A stretch of DNA of 64,000 nucleotides from Montifringilla adamsi (taxonomy: Eukaryota > Chordata > Aves > Passeriformes > Passeridae), in the NCBI GenBank assembly GCA_017590115.1, contig JAGGNK010006892.1, positions 14,051,736 through 14,115,735 on the forward strand. Reading direction: 5' to 3'. This document shows, piece after piece, positions 12,901 to 24,900 of this stretch (its first letter is position 1; the number at the start of each line of letters is the position of its first letter). The notes beneath the pieces are model-generated. The model ran no database searches and was not told where the DNA came from. It saw nothing but the letters and a program-made list of their open reading frames with translations. Both the position numbers and the translations under genes were made by a program.

Positions 12901-15900
12901 TATGAGGGTGAAATCTACAGTAGTCAGCCAAATACTGAAAAACACATCCTGGCTGCTTTTGGTGTGAAAGCAAACATCAGAGCTCACTTCACTGATCCTG
13001 TATTTACCAGAAACCACAGAAGCACAAAAAACTACTTCTTCCCCCTGAAAAGCTTCCTTCGGGTTTCCAATAAAGCTGAATGTCATTACCCTCAAAATAT
13101 TTATTCTTGGTGTTAATGGAGATGTCAGCTTTATTCTCTGTTTATAGCGAAAACAATGAAAGAAATTATACTTTTTGAAGGAGAGCTGAACAGTCCATGC
13201 TAAGCGGTCACTAAATCCATGACCCAAATGTGATGTATTCCAATAGGAAGCTTTCCCCTGACTTCAGCCTATCATTGGTTTAGATTAAGCTCTAAGATGC
13301 CTCAGGGGAACAACCTGTTCCAAGGTAGGTAAGCTGGAGTGAGCTGCTGCAGGTATCTCAGCTATGTGACATCCTTCTCACAGACTGCTCATGCTCCATC
13401 CTAAACCTCACTCCATTGTTTTGATTATTGTTGTCTGCCAGAACTTTCCTCCACTGATGATCTCTCTGCAGCCACAGAAGTCGATTTGCTCTTAGGATGC
13501 AGCACCAGTGCTCTCTGCATGACTGATACCTATTGAAATAAAATGCCATTTCTCTTTTTAACCTCTGAAGTCCTTCTCAAGATGCAGGTGAGAAATTCAC
13601 CTTTTCATCAGCAGACCAGTCAAATGATAGCTGTTCAAAAGGCTGAAACATGAACCAGCCCAGCCATGTGTGAGGCTGCACTTGGTCTGTCTAACACATA
13701 CATAATACCTTTCCAAATTCCTCTTATAGTGAACAACTTGGCCTACACTCATTTCACAAATATGTACTGTACGTATAAATCCTGCATGCCTTCACTGGTG
13801 CTGAAGCTCAGGTAAGGACCAGAGGCTCTTCTCAGTTTTCATACAATCACTCACAGAAACATAGAATATCCTGAGGTGGAAGGGAGCCACAAGAATCATT
13901 CAATCACAGAGTCACAGAATAGCCTGGGTTGGAAGAGACATTTAAAGGTCTTCAAGTCCAACACCCCTGCAAACAGCAGGGACAGCTTCCTCCACATCAG
14001 AGGCCTGACCAACCTGACCTGAAATCTTTCCAGGCATGGGGTATCTCAACACTCCTCAAAGAAAATCTATCTTACAGGCCACCTTTAGGTACTGGAAAGC
14101 TGCTCTAAGGTCTCCACAGAGCTCTTCTCCAGGCTGAACAGTTCCAATTCTGTCAGCCTTTCCTCTTAGGAGAGGTGTTCCGTCCTTCTAGTAATCTTCA
14201 TGGCTTTTCTCTCCTGACTCCAATAGGTTCATGTTCTTTCTATGCTGAGGACCCCAGACCTGGACACAGTACTCCAAGTAGGATCTCACCAGAGTGGAGG
14301 AGAGGAGGACAATCCCCTCCCTCGACCTGCTGCCCACGCTGCTTTTGATGCACCCCAGGACACACTTGGCCCTCCTGGCTGCCAGGGCACTGCTGACTCA
14401 TTCAACTTGTCATTGACCAGGACTCCCAGGCTCCTTTCTCCTGGGCTGCTTTCCAGTGTCTCACTTCCCAGTCATCCCTACATCCACCTGCATCCCAGGT
14501 GCAGAATCCAGTGCTTGTCCACATTAAACTTCATGCAGTAGGTGATTGCCCATGTCTCTAATTTGCCTACATCTCCCTGCAGGGCCTCTCTGCCTTCCAG
14601 CGAGGCAACAGTTCCTCCCAGTTTGGCATCATCAGCAAACTGATCTAAGTGGACCTTCAAGTCCAGTCATTTATGAAAACAGTGAAGAGGGTCTGCCTAC
14701 AGGTGTAGAGCTGGCAGCTTGCAGCATAAATCTAACCTTGCTTTGGTTACAGGCTAGAGAAACCACCAAGCAGAGCACTGGCTAACATTCCTCACAGTGT
14801 TCAGAGACATCAGACTTACTTCGTGTATCTCAAAGGCCAGTTTTGCATGGCTCTAAAGAATAAGCAATTTATCCTTTAGGAATAATAAAGCAAATGAACT
14901 TTCAACTTCAGTGTCTCTCAGCAAAGCACTTACTTTACCATTGCTGAATCACAGCTTTGGGCTAGAGAAACCCATTGAGAGAAGCAGGAGCTACCCACAT
15001 CCCTTCAAGGCTAGTGAAAACAGCAGCTATCTGCACCCTCAGAAATGCCTACAGTTCAGGCCACATTATGTATTTTTGCCAAAATGGATTATCAGTCAGG
15101 GAAAACATGTCATTTGTGATGAGCAGAGATACCCCCAAGAGCAAGCAAGATCTAGAAGGTAAGTTCCTCCACATTATTAATAGAGCTTATATTGGAAATG
15201 AGGTAACAGTACTTGCACTTTTTTCTGTGCCTCCTACTCCAGCCCTTAAGCTCCTAAACAGTCCTGTGAGAATGAACTTCAATAGGAGATAATAGATGGT
15301 TTCCTTGTTTTTTTGCTAATGAGGCAGGACCTGCTAACTGAAGCTTGGAAGCCAAGATGGTTTAATGCTGGAAATCAGTTAACACTCAGACATGTCACCC
15401 ATCCTGTGGCTAGAGGGTGTTTTGCATTCAAGATAATTAATTTACTAAGGTAATGAGAACAATTCTTTAAGTAACCAAAAGCAAATAGTTTCAATCTGGT
15501 GTGCAAGAGCTCACCAAATAAGGTGAGATAAGGTGGAACAAAAAACTCAACCAAATCTGTAACTCAGCAGTGGTACTGACTCACCTTGCAGTACTCCTTA
15601 TAGTTCACCAAAGGGCAATGTTAAGGCTTCAGAACTTCAACACACATTGAATTTCATCATAAATGGCAATCTGGATGTGACTTGAACTGTATTATAGTCA
15701 ACTTGAAAAAATCATCCCAGACTTGGCCAAAATAATCACACAAAACAGATCATTGTGTTCCGTATGCTAAAGGAGAAGAGTGAAAAACTAAATGAAGCAA
15801 GAGCTTTTCTTGTACATTGAAAACAACTGCTTATGCTCAGACCTGAACACAGGGCAGTGGAGATAGTCCTGTTCGTGCTCCTGATTAATTTAATTTCTAT

Positions 15901-18900
15901 CATGCTGGCAGCTTATTAAAGCATATGGCTTGAAGAATCACTCCTCAGGCTAGAACGGCCATGAAGAGAAAGGAGGCTACAACTGCACTACACCCATTCA
16001 CAGACCTACCTCCAAAATCTGTCAGCAAAGGACTTTGTCTTTGAAAAGTTGAGGAACAAGCAAAGCCCTGTGAAAGTTCTTGATCATTCCCTCAAATGTT
16101 CTTGAACATTGAGCTGTAGATGGAAAGTTCTTGATCTTTCTCAGCTGTAGATGGAAAAGGGAAAAAATAGGGAGATACAACACGGTACTCCTCAATAATG
16201 CTATCTATCTGGAGATGTCCTTTGGACAGACGTGGCTTGGCTGGCTGGCTTGGTGATTGCCATATCTCTAATATGCCTACATCTCCCTGCAGGGCCTCTC
16301 TCCCTTCCAGGGAGCAACCAGCTCCTATCTATCTATCAAACTATCTATAGATGGAGAAAGGAGCTGAAAACAGGGATGCCAACAGCCATGCCCATTTCCC
16401 ATGACTTGCTCAGTCCAGCCTGCTCCATCTCCACTGCCTGTTCAGCACAACCACCAAAGCCCTGCTGGTCTCAGGGACGAGCATTCAGAGCTCCCATTGC
16501 CATGAACGAGGTAGCACAGACAAGGCTCACCCACACAGAGAAATCTGCAGCTCAGAGCCCTACTTAGGCAGATATATATAGCTATAGATATATATAGAGA
16601 TAGAGATATAAAATCCTCTGCATTTTTAAAGGTGCTAACTGCTCCTTTCTGTCACTGCCTCCAAACCACAACCAGTGCTCTCGGTGAGTCACCCACGTGC
16701 TCAGGATCTGCCCACTTCAAATCTTCGTGACCCTGAATATGCACTTCATCTACATTTGTATGGCACTTTATTGTAATAAATAATAATTAGCCTTGGAGGG
16801 TGAGAGAAAGCACAAAAAATATGAGCTTGGAGAGTAGGAGTGTTTTCCAGGAAGGTGGTAGGTAAGATGTGGGCTGGCACAAAGCTAGTATGCAGTTGTA
16901 AACTTACACGGACTATTTATAGAAGGGACTTTAATAAACAAGCATGAAACTCTCTTAATCACATGGGCTGCCAATCCATTTCTGAAAACCTGCTGTCAAT
17001 TGATCCCTGCTATGCCAAGGGAGCCTCGTTCTGAGGATGCTGGGCATGTTTGCATGCTGTTATCTTTGGTAAATTTTATGCAGTTGAAGCAGCACTTTGT
17101 GAAAACAGTGCAGCATTCCAGAAATAGCGAGTCTATTTTCTGCAGCACTCCTTTAAAGTCCCCTAGGCCATCACCGTTGTGGGTACAGTAGCTTTTGTAC
17201 CATGAAACAAGTGAGATCTGCTTGGTTTTTCAAACAGCATTAGTTGCTAAGTTTTACAATGCCTAATTCTACTTTACAAGTGTCCTTTACTGGTTGCAGC
17301 TTCTTTTTTACAAGTAATGTGTTTGAACAAATACGGGGCAGTCACCCATCACCCCTGCATTTTCCCTTATGGACTGTGCCTCTGGATCTCACAGGGACTC
17401 CTCTGACCTGGAGCAAGTATCAGCCTCTGTTCACAGCCTCCAGCACAGGGCTGTCCTCATTCTACGCAGGCAAGCAGCTGGACCTCAGAAAATTATACCC
17501 AAGATCAAGCAGTGGGTCCCAGCAGGGTCACAAAGACTTCCCACCAAAGTGTGCTGCAACCCACTCTCCAGCACTGGCAGGGCAAGCACAAGCTTGGACA
17601 GTGGCAGGAAGATATATGTTAATTGAGACTGGGAGCAAGTTTTACTCAGATGAATAGACTAATTTACATTTTAGGGCAGAAATCAAAGTCAAAACTGATA
17701 TTTATGAAATTGGATATCACTCCTCTGCTTCTAAAACTCAGTGTGCCATTTTAATGCAACATATATTGAGAAAAATATTCCAATTTAAATTAGAATAGGA
17801 TTTTAAAAATTGTCTTGTATCATCTCTGCCTGATGTCAAAACCTTATGAAACATAAAAATTATTGTAGAGAATAAGGTGCTTTGCACTAAATGTTTCAGG
17901 TGCTGAGGCACATAACAGACTACTTTTCTGTAGTCTGGCAGTAAAATATCACATAGCTGTAGGGTAAAATGCATCATTAAAACAAAATCCTCACACTTTT
18001 CAGGATGGAAGCTTGGCAGCTTAACTGTAAACAAAGCTGCACTTAAGTAATTTTTACATAGCCAAAAGGACACAATTCTCTGCAGAGCAAGCATGCACTA
18101 CAGTGTGGAGGCTGGAGACAGGAAACACGCTTGTGGTTTGGTTTGCTTCCAAGGCTTTTTGTTTTATTTTAATAAACAGCTGCAAGGTGTTTACTCTGAA
18201 AATTTAACACAAGGGCAAAATTTTCTACTGGTATAAATTAGCACCACACGTTTTGGTCGTATTTTGCCTATTTCTACCAGAAAACAATTTAGGGCAAGTG
18301 ATGTAAATCCTATTGAAAAGCTCTTGCAGTGTGGGTGTTCTCCACTCAGCCAGCAAGTTCAAGGGGTTTTGGTCTATGGCCCCCTGAGCAAGGGAGACAT
18401 TTGGGAGAGGACACATTCACAGGCAGAAGTCAATAAAAGCTTTTTGGCCTTTGGAAGAATCAATCCTCTGTTCCCCACTGCAGTTCTCCCTTACTTTTAC
18501 TGACTGACATAGCAACACCACCTTGAGTTACTCTCTCTTCACAGTTGCACCAGGGAAATGCCATTCCAGGCACTGTCTACCCAAACAGAGATCTCATTGG
18601 TCAGACCAAAAAAGAAAAGAAAAAAAAAAAAAAGGTCACAAAAAAGTGACCTTTTGGGGGAAAAAGGATAATAAAGAAAATCAAAAAGGAAAAAAAATAG
18701 GATGAACTGAGACAAAAGAAAAGCCCAAAATCTAACACCCCAGCTCCACAGTTCTGCACCGTGGATGTCTGGGCTTTTGGAGCTTCCCGTGGCCTACAAG
18801 AAGCCTGGATGCACAGGCTACCTTTGCTACTACCAACCACGCTTCTTCCTACCTGTTCTGAGGAGACATACAGAGGAGCACTCTGGGATCTCAGTCCCAC

Positions 18901-21900
18901 TAGGAGATTCAGTGTTATTTTAGTTGGCTGAAGAGATACAGTTTTTGTCCTACCTTAACTTTTTTGAGAAGCAGTAATTGCAATTAGGAGAATTAATCCC
19001 ACTTAATCACAACTGGAACATTTAAAAGCCTGGCTCAACTCCATTGACATTGACTTACCTCATGGATGAAACTGACCTTTTATTCAAAAGGTGTTTTCAT
19101 ATATCTTCTTGTAAAGTGTATTACAAGAGTTCAGCACAGATCACGTGACAGCCAGGAATTCTGGGTTACCAAAACTAGCTAGGACATTCTGCAGATCTCT
19201 ACAAAAACAGGTAATTTAAAGCTGATGTGTACATGAGGTAAAAAGACTGGTGTGGACATCTAGAAATCCTTTCTGGACCATCATGAATGGCTGTCAGTGA
19301 GCCTACATGTTTCTGCTGACCCTAACATCTCCAGCTCTACGTCACACAGGCTGCAGATGGGCAAGAGAAAGGCATTGGTGTGACCATGTCCTTTCAACAG
19401 GGAAATGGAATTTTCTAGTTGACTGCCTGAGTTTACTGCCTGTCAGTCACCCCACTCAATCACTGGGTAATACCAGTGGGGCTGCTCATGGTCTCTCAGA
19501 GTTCCACTGCCCAATAGCCCTGGCCCTTTAGGCTCTGATTTTCCCATTATCGAAGAAGCAATTCAGATTTTGATCAGATCTTAGGAAGAATTCTATACTG
19601 TGATTGTGGTTGGGCACTGGCATAGGTTGTCCAGAGAAGTTGCAGATACCCCATCCCTAGCAGTGTTCAAAGGCAGGCTGGATGGGGCCCTGAGCAACCT
19701 GGTCTAGTGGAAGGTGTCCCTTCCATGGCAGGGAGCTTAGAAGCAGATGATCTTCAAGGTCTCTTCCAACACAAGCCATCTTATGAGTCTATGAACTGTG
19801 GGACACAGTGCGGTGAACTCCACAAAGCCCCACCACAGACATGAAGAGAGGACCTGCTCAGCACCTGTATTGGCTGCAGTTTGTCAGAACCACTTCTCCA
19901 AGAGAGACAACCAATATGGGTGCCAACACAGAAGACAGGACTGTCACTCACCTGTCAAGTTGTAACAGGAACAAATCTGGCTTTGCTTTGCCTCCAGGGC
20001 TTTGAATTATATTTTGATACTTGTACTACAGCACAGGAATTATCCTATTACAGTGAAGAGATTACTTAATATGCCTGCTGCTGCCAGCTATGGCAAGTGT
20101 AGTGACCCAGATTCCTTATGAACATGCATGGAGCCACATGCACCTGTTTGCTTTCCCATAACTCACTGCCCACCTATTTATTCAACAAGTTTTTCACAGA
20201 GCTACTCAGGCAGATTAGTCAGAGGTTCCTACTCCACTAGTGACATGAGCTGGGGAAAAAAGCTGTTAGAGGATCACCCACATCTTTATGCCTTTTGATG
20301 ATAATTACCTGTTCAGTGCTGCCAACAGTTATGTTGTACGGGCATGTGCAAAAGCAAAACTCCAGGTGTTTGGTAAGCTGTCTGGTCAGCAGGACAGCAT
20401 CTAAACAACAGAGGCACCTGAGAGGTCAGGAAGCCTCTGAGATGATGTCTTTCTGTCATGGGTTTAGAGTCTTGCCCCTGAGGCTTACTATCCTTTATTT
20501 GATCTAGTACTCAAACACTAAAGAGTGGGCACAGAAGATACCTAAATACAGACTGTTACTCCCACAGTGTGATTAAAACCCCTCACCAGCAGCTTTGTGC
20601 ACCACGAGGACGCAGCTGGACCAGAAGAAGCAATGCCATGGAGAGTCCAGTGAGTATTTAACGCTGGCCCTTGTCAGAGGTGGGAGCACCAGAGGAGGCA
20701 CGTCAGCCTGCACATCATTAGAGCCCTTCTGCTTGTTTACACAAGATAAATGATCACAAAGCAGACCGAGCAAGTTGGTCTGTGATTTCCTCAGGTATGC
20801 TGCTGCCCAAACTGCTTGGCCAGACTGTCACTTGGCAGAGATTTTATTGTCTAAAATCAGCAATACACAATGGCTGGACAACAGCTGTGTTCTGCCAGAC
20901 CTCAAGGCCTAATCCAAAAAGTCCTTTAAATGGGCTGCAGCCAAAAGCACATGTGGACACTGAGACATCTGGACAAGCAGAGCCCTGCACTCACCCTGAT
21001 GAGCACTGCCCCTCACTGTCTTCACACTGCTACAATTCTCTCCAAAAGGGAATCGGCTTAAGGTGCTGGTGTTAAACTATTAGTCATTTATTGTAAAATT
21101 AATCCCTTATTTAAACTCCAGTCTCTCCAAAGCCCTGCTTCCAAGCCTTCCTTCTTACCTCCAGTCCTTTCCTTTTAATAAAAAAGCAGCATATCTCCAA
21201 AAGCTGCAGCTCATTTCGATCTCCAGATGTACAAACATTGCTAAAAGCCAGTTTGTAGGTCGTAAATGAAGAACTGAGGGGTTTTATCAAAAACAAACAC
21301 ATGCACACGTACACTCACACAAAACAGAAAAAACACAGCAGAGGGTCAGGATTGCCAATCTCTGAGTTTAAAGGCCATCTGAGACCTCAGAAAGTTCACC
21401 TTGTTAACAGCTAATAAAATTTTATCCTCAGCTATTATTATGTAAAAGTAACTTTTGTGTTCAAACACTTGGTTCAAGGAAGCAATACTCCAGTGTTATA
21501 ATTAGCTTTAATCAAGCATGAATTAGATATACTAGAAACTGACAACTTGTAGAATATCATCACAAGTTGTTTTAATTACTATTCCATTAAAAAGGAAGAG
21601 CATTAAATACAAAATAGCAATCTTAAAATAATTACTATTTTTCCACAAATTCATATATGTTTACCTTATATAGGGAAACATGACATATTGAGGGGAGAAA
21701 TCCAGGGCAGTTCTTATGCAGAGATTTCTGCCTATTCTGATTAAGCACAAAATGTTAAAACATCAAAACTTTTCATGAAAAAAAAAAAAATCTCACAAAA
21801 AATCTCGATCAAGTTTTTCGAGGCAGAAGTAAATCTAAGAATTAGCTCCAGAAGCAAAGTCACCTCCATTTGCTTTGGTGACCCAGTCTCTAGGAATAGG

Positions 21901-24900
21901 ATTTTCCCTCCTTTTAGATGACTAGCGGGATCGTACCTGTCCATGCCAACTCCCGCTCTCCTCGCTGGCGGCGTGCAGCTGCTCCAGAGGCAAATTCCCA
22001 CTGACCACACGTGGAAGGCACACCTGGAAACCGGCAGGCACACACAGCACGGCCTTTGCCCCTCACAGCCCTGCAAACTCCCGGCTGGGGCGCTGCCTGC
22101 CCCGTGCCACCCCAGGGCTAAGCCGTGTCCCCACCACCAGTGGCACCATCGGCCGGCCAGGCCATGGCGGGCCTGGCCCAGGGCGCCGCTCCTCTGCCCG
22201 GCAAGGGCAGCCTCTGCCAGGGAGGTGCCATCCACAGCCCACACTCCAGCAAACGCTGCCATGGTGCCTGGGGGGCCGTGCAAGAGCGACACCCACCTCC
22301 GCATGGGCAGACAGGAGAGCTTCTGCATCAGGGCCTCATCCCGGGCCAGCAGGTAAAAACGGCCGTGGCGCGCGGCCCAGGGGCCTGCGCTCCCCCGCCA
22401 TGGCCTCGCCAGCCAAACTCGCCTCGCAGAGATTACACTGCACGGCAAGGTTATTCACCAGCATGGAAATGACTGAAGAACGAGCAAAATTATCGCGGCT
22501 GAAATATCTATATAACAAGCTGGTTACTCGCAATGAAGTTTCATCCCCTTCGGCCCTGCCGTCAGTTTTGCCTGAAACACCAGCTACCCGTCTTTCCTGT
22601 GAAAAAGAGACAGTTAAGGCCTTCTGGCAATTTACATTTATTACAAGTCTCTCTTTTTGTCTTCTTCTAGTCCCATAGCTTGGATCATCCACATTTCTTC
22701 TGACTAAAACCCTGAAAACACAATGTCCAAGACTCCGGGAACACTGTGTATTTGACTCGCGCCAAATGGAATGTATTACTAGATTACACATATGATCTTC
22801 GTTATCTGGGATATTTAGCCTTTGGCACAGGACCCCTAGAAGATGACATGCCAGAACCACTTACTGTGCACTGGAAGAAGGAAGAACAGCCTCTCTGTGA
22901 ATGGCATAACATTACTTCTATGTAAACAAGGGGAGGAAACACCTTGGGAACTTGTCGAATCTCCAGTTTTTACCTTCCACTTCTCCAACCATAAAAGCCA
23001 TATAACGAAATTGAGTAGAGGTAACATTTTAGGAACTTCCTCTTCAGGTCCTTTAGGGATTTATTAATAAAACTTTCTAAAAAATATCCTTTGGGATTTT
23101 TTTTTGAAACAGCCTGTGCTTCTAGCTTACACCAAAATAATATCATAAACACTCTTCATACTGTAAAAAAGAGTCATTACATTTTCAGTATTTTAACACC
23201 TTTAATGTGTAGAGACACAGATCTATAAATGGTCTTCCAGACCCAGAAATTGTGAGGTTATATTACTTGGTTTCAGCATGTAAAAATATCACCTTCAAAG
23301 ATCTGTTGAGGTGTGCCACAGAAAAGGGGAAGCTGCTGGCAGCTGCAGCACAGAGTTTGGCTGTCCCTGTGAAATATTAGAGATGCAAGCACAGGACCAC
23401 CAATGCAGAGCAAAAACTTGGGTTTTGTCACGTGTGAAAATTGTTTTGAGAGACAGCAGAACAAAAGCTGAAAATTTTACTTAAAACAAGTTTTTATTAT
23501 TCTGTATCAATTATTTGGGATGACAATACCCGATGCTTTAAATCCAGGCCTCAGACATTTCTGTATCAAGCATGTAATTTGTATTGCACTGAACTGTATC
23601 AATAAGTTGTGCAGGTTTCACTAAAGGACACCAAGAAAAAGTAAGAGGAAGATTACAACTGCAGAACAAATCCGTGGACAAATATAACTAACCCAAATCC
23701 TTTGCTGATTTCATACACATTAATGGAGTTAACAATCAAATTTATTTTTTCTGCACCTGAAAATGAGCCAAGAAAAATACCAAAAGCTTACTTTTACAAT
23801 GTATTTCTACAATAACCTTGCTCAAAGTTCTTCTGAAGAGTACATCTCATGATGTGAAGAGTCTTTACATGGCTATTCATCACAATTTTGTGATGAAAAA
23901 GAAGCTGTACGGGAAAAAAGGAAGAGAAACAAGAACAATGTGGCAACGGTGGTCTGCATATCTTCATCTCTTGGATGTAAGGGCCCAAATTCCACTATAA
24001 TATCTATACTGTTTACTATGTTTCTCTTCTGCCTGCAGGTACAAGTCAAGTGAGGCATGGATTACAGCAAGATTTCCCTTCTCTGCACCACCATGCCATA
24101 CAGCCATCCCAGAATCTTCTACAGGCCGAATACCATGTGACTCCTTCTATATGATTGACAAGGCAAGGAAAGATTTGTAATGAAAGCTGAATGTTAATCA
24201 AACCCAGTGATACAGCAGGAGAAAAAGATGACAAGCTTTTAAACACACAAGACTTTCAGACTTGCTTCTCTTTCAGGACTGGATAAGAGGACAATGGCAC
24301 AAACAAGCACTGGTTTTTCCAGCTAGATCGTCTTGTCTTGCTCACATCCTTGTGTCATCACAGCTACCATAACACTACCATCGAAAACCTTAGTCCTCTG
24401 AATGCTAAATAGACATCTCCAGATGTCACAATGGTTTCTTTGAATAAAAAGCATTAATAAACTTTAAAATGCCCCAGAGTAAGTCTGTCCAAAGTGCCAC
24501 TACATTTTATGAAAGTGCCCTGTATATAAAACAGGGACACCTGACATATAAAGTGGTATAAAAATACAAACTGACTCGGCTTCTAAGTATTTCCTGCCCT
24601 TTTAAACTTTGCACTTGTTCATTAATTTCAACAAATATTGAGGTGAGCCAGCTGCTGAGGTGAGAGTATTCAAATAAATCCCTCACAGATGTTTGTTAAC
24701 TTCAGATAGGAGCTTTATTATCTACAAATCATTAATCAACCATTAACAAGTAAGTGTTATGGAGTCCCAGTATTAAGGTTCACTGCCAGAGAAGAATGAT
24801 AGATTTTGCAGACTGGCTGTGTCTATAAGAACTAAGAGCAGAGACAGGTTTGAGGTAAAACATTTGGAGGAGATTAGAAAACATGAGAAGTCGTTTTGTT

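Noticed and set aside
12763..13116. Plus-strand 117-codon frame in intron 2
   Set aside because: Considered as a processed pseudogene; the peptide resembles no family I know, a competing 119-codon minus frame overlaps it, and there is no poly-A tail or flanking duplication.
21741..22448. 235-codon minus-strand frame over the internal CpG island
   Set aside because: It continues into AT-rich sequence without a domain, and the island has open frames in several frames on both strands. Only the short ATG-GAC-AG exon is phase-compatible with ARHGAP20.
22336..22860. 174-codon minus-strand frame
   Set aside because: No recognisable domain and no exon-like splice structure linking it to ARHGAP20; likely a chance frame at the island edge.
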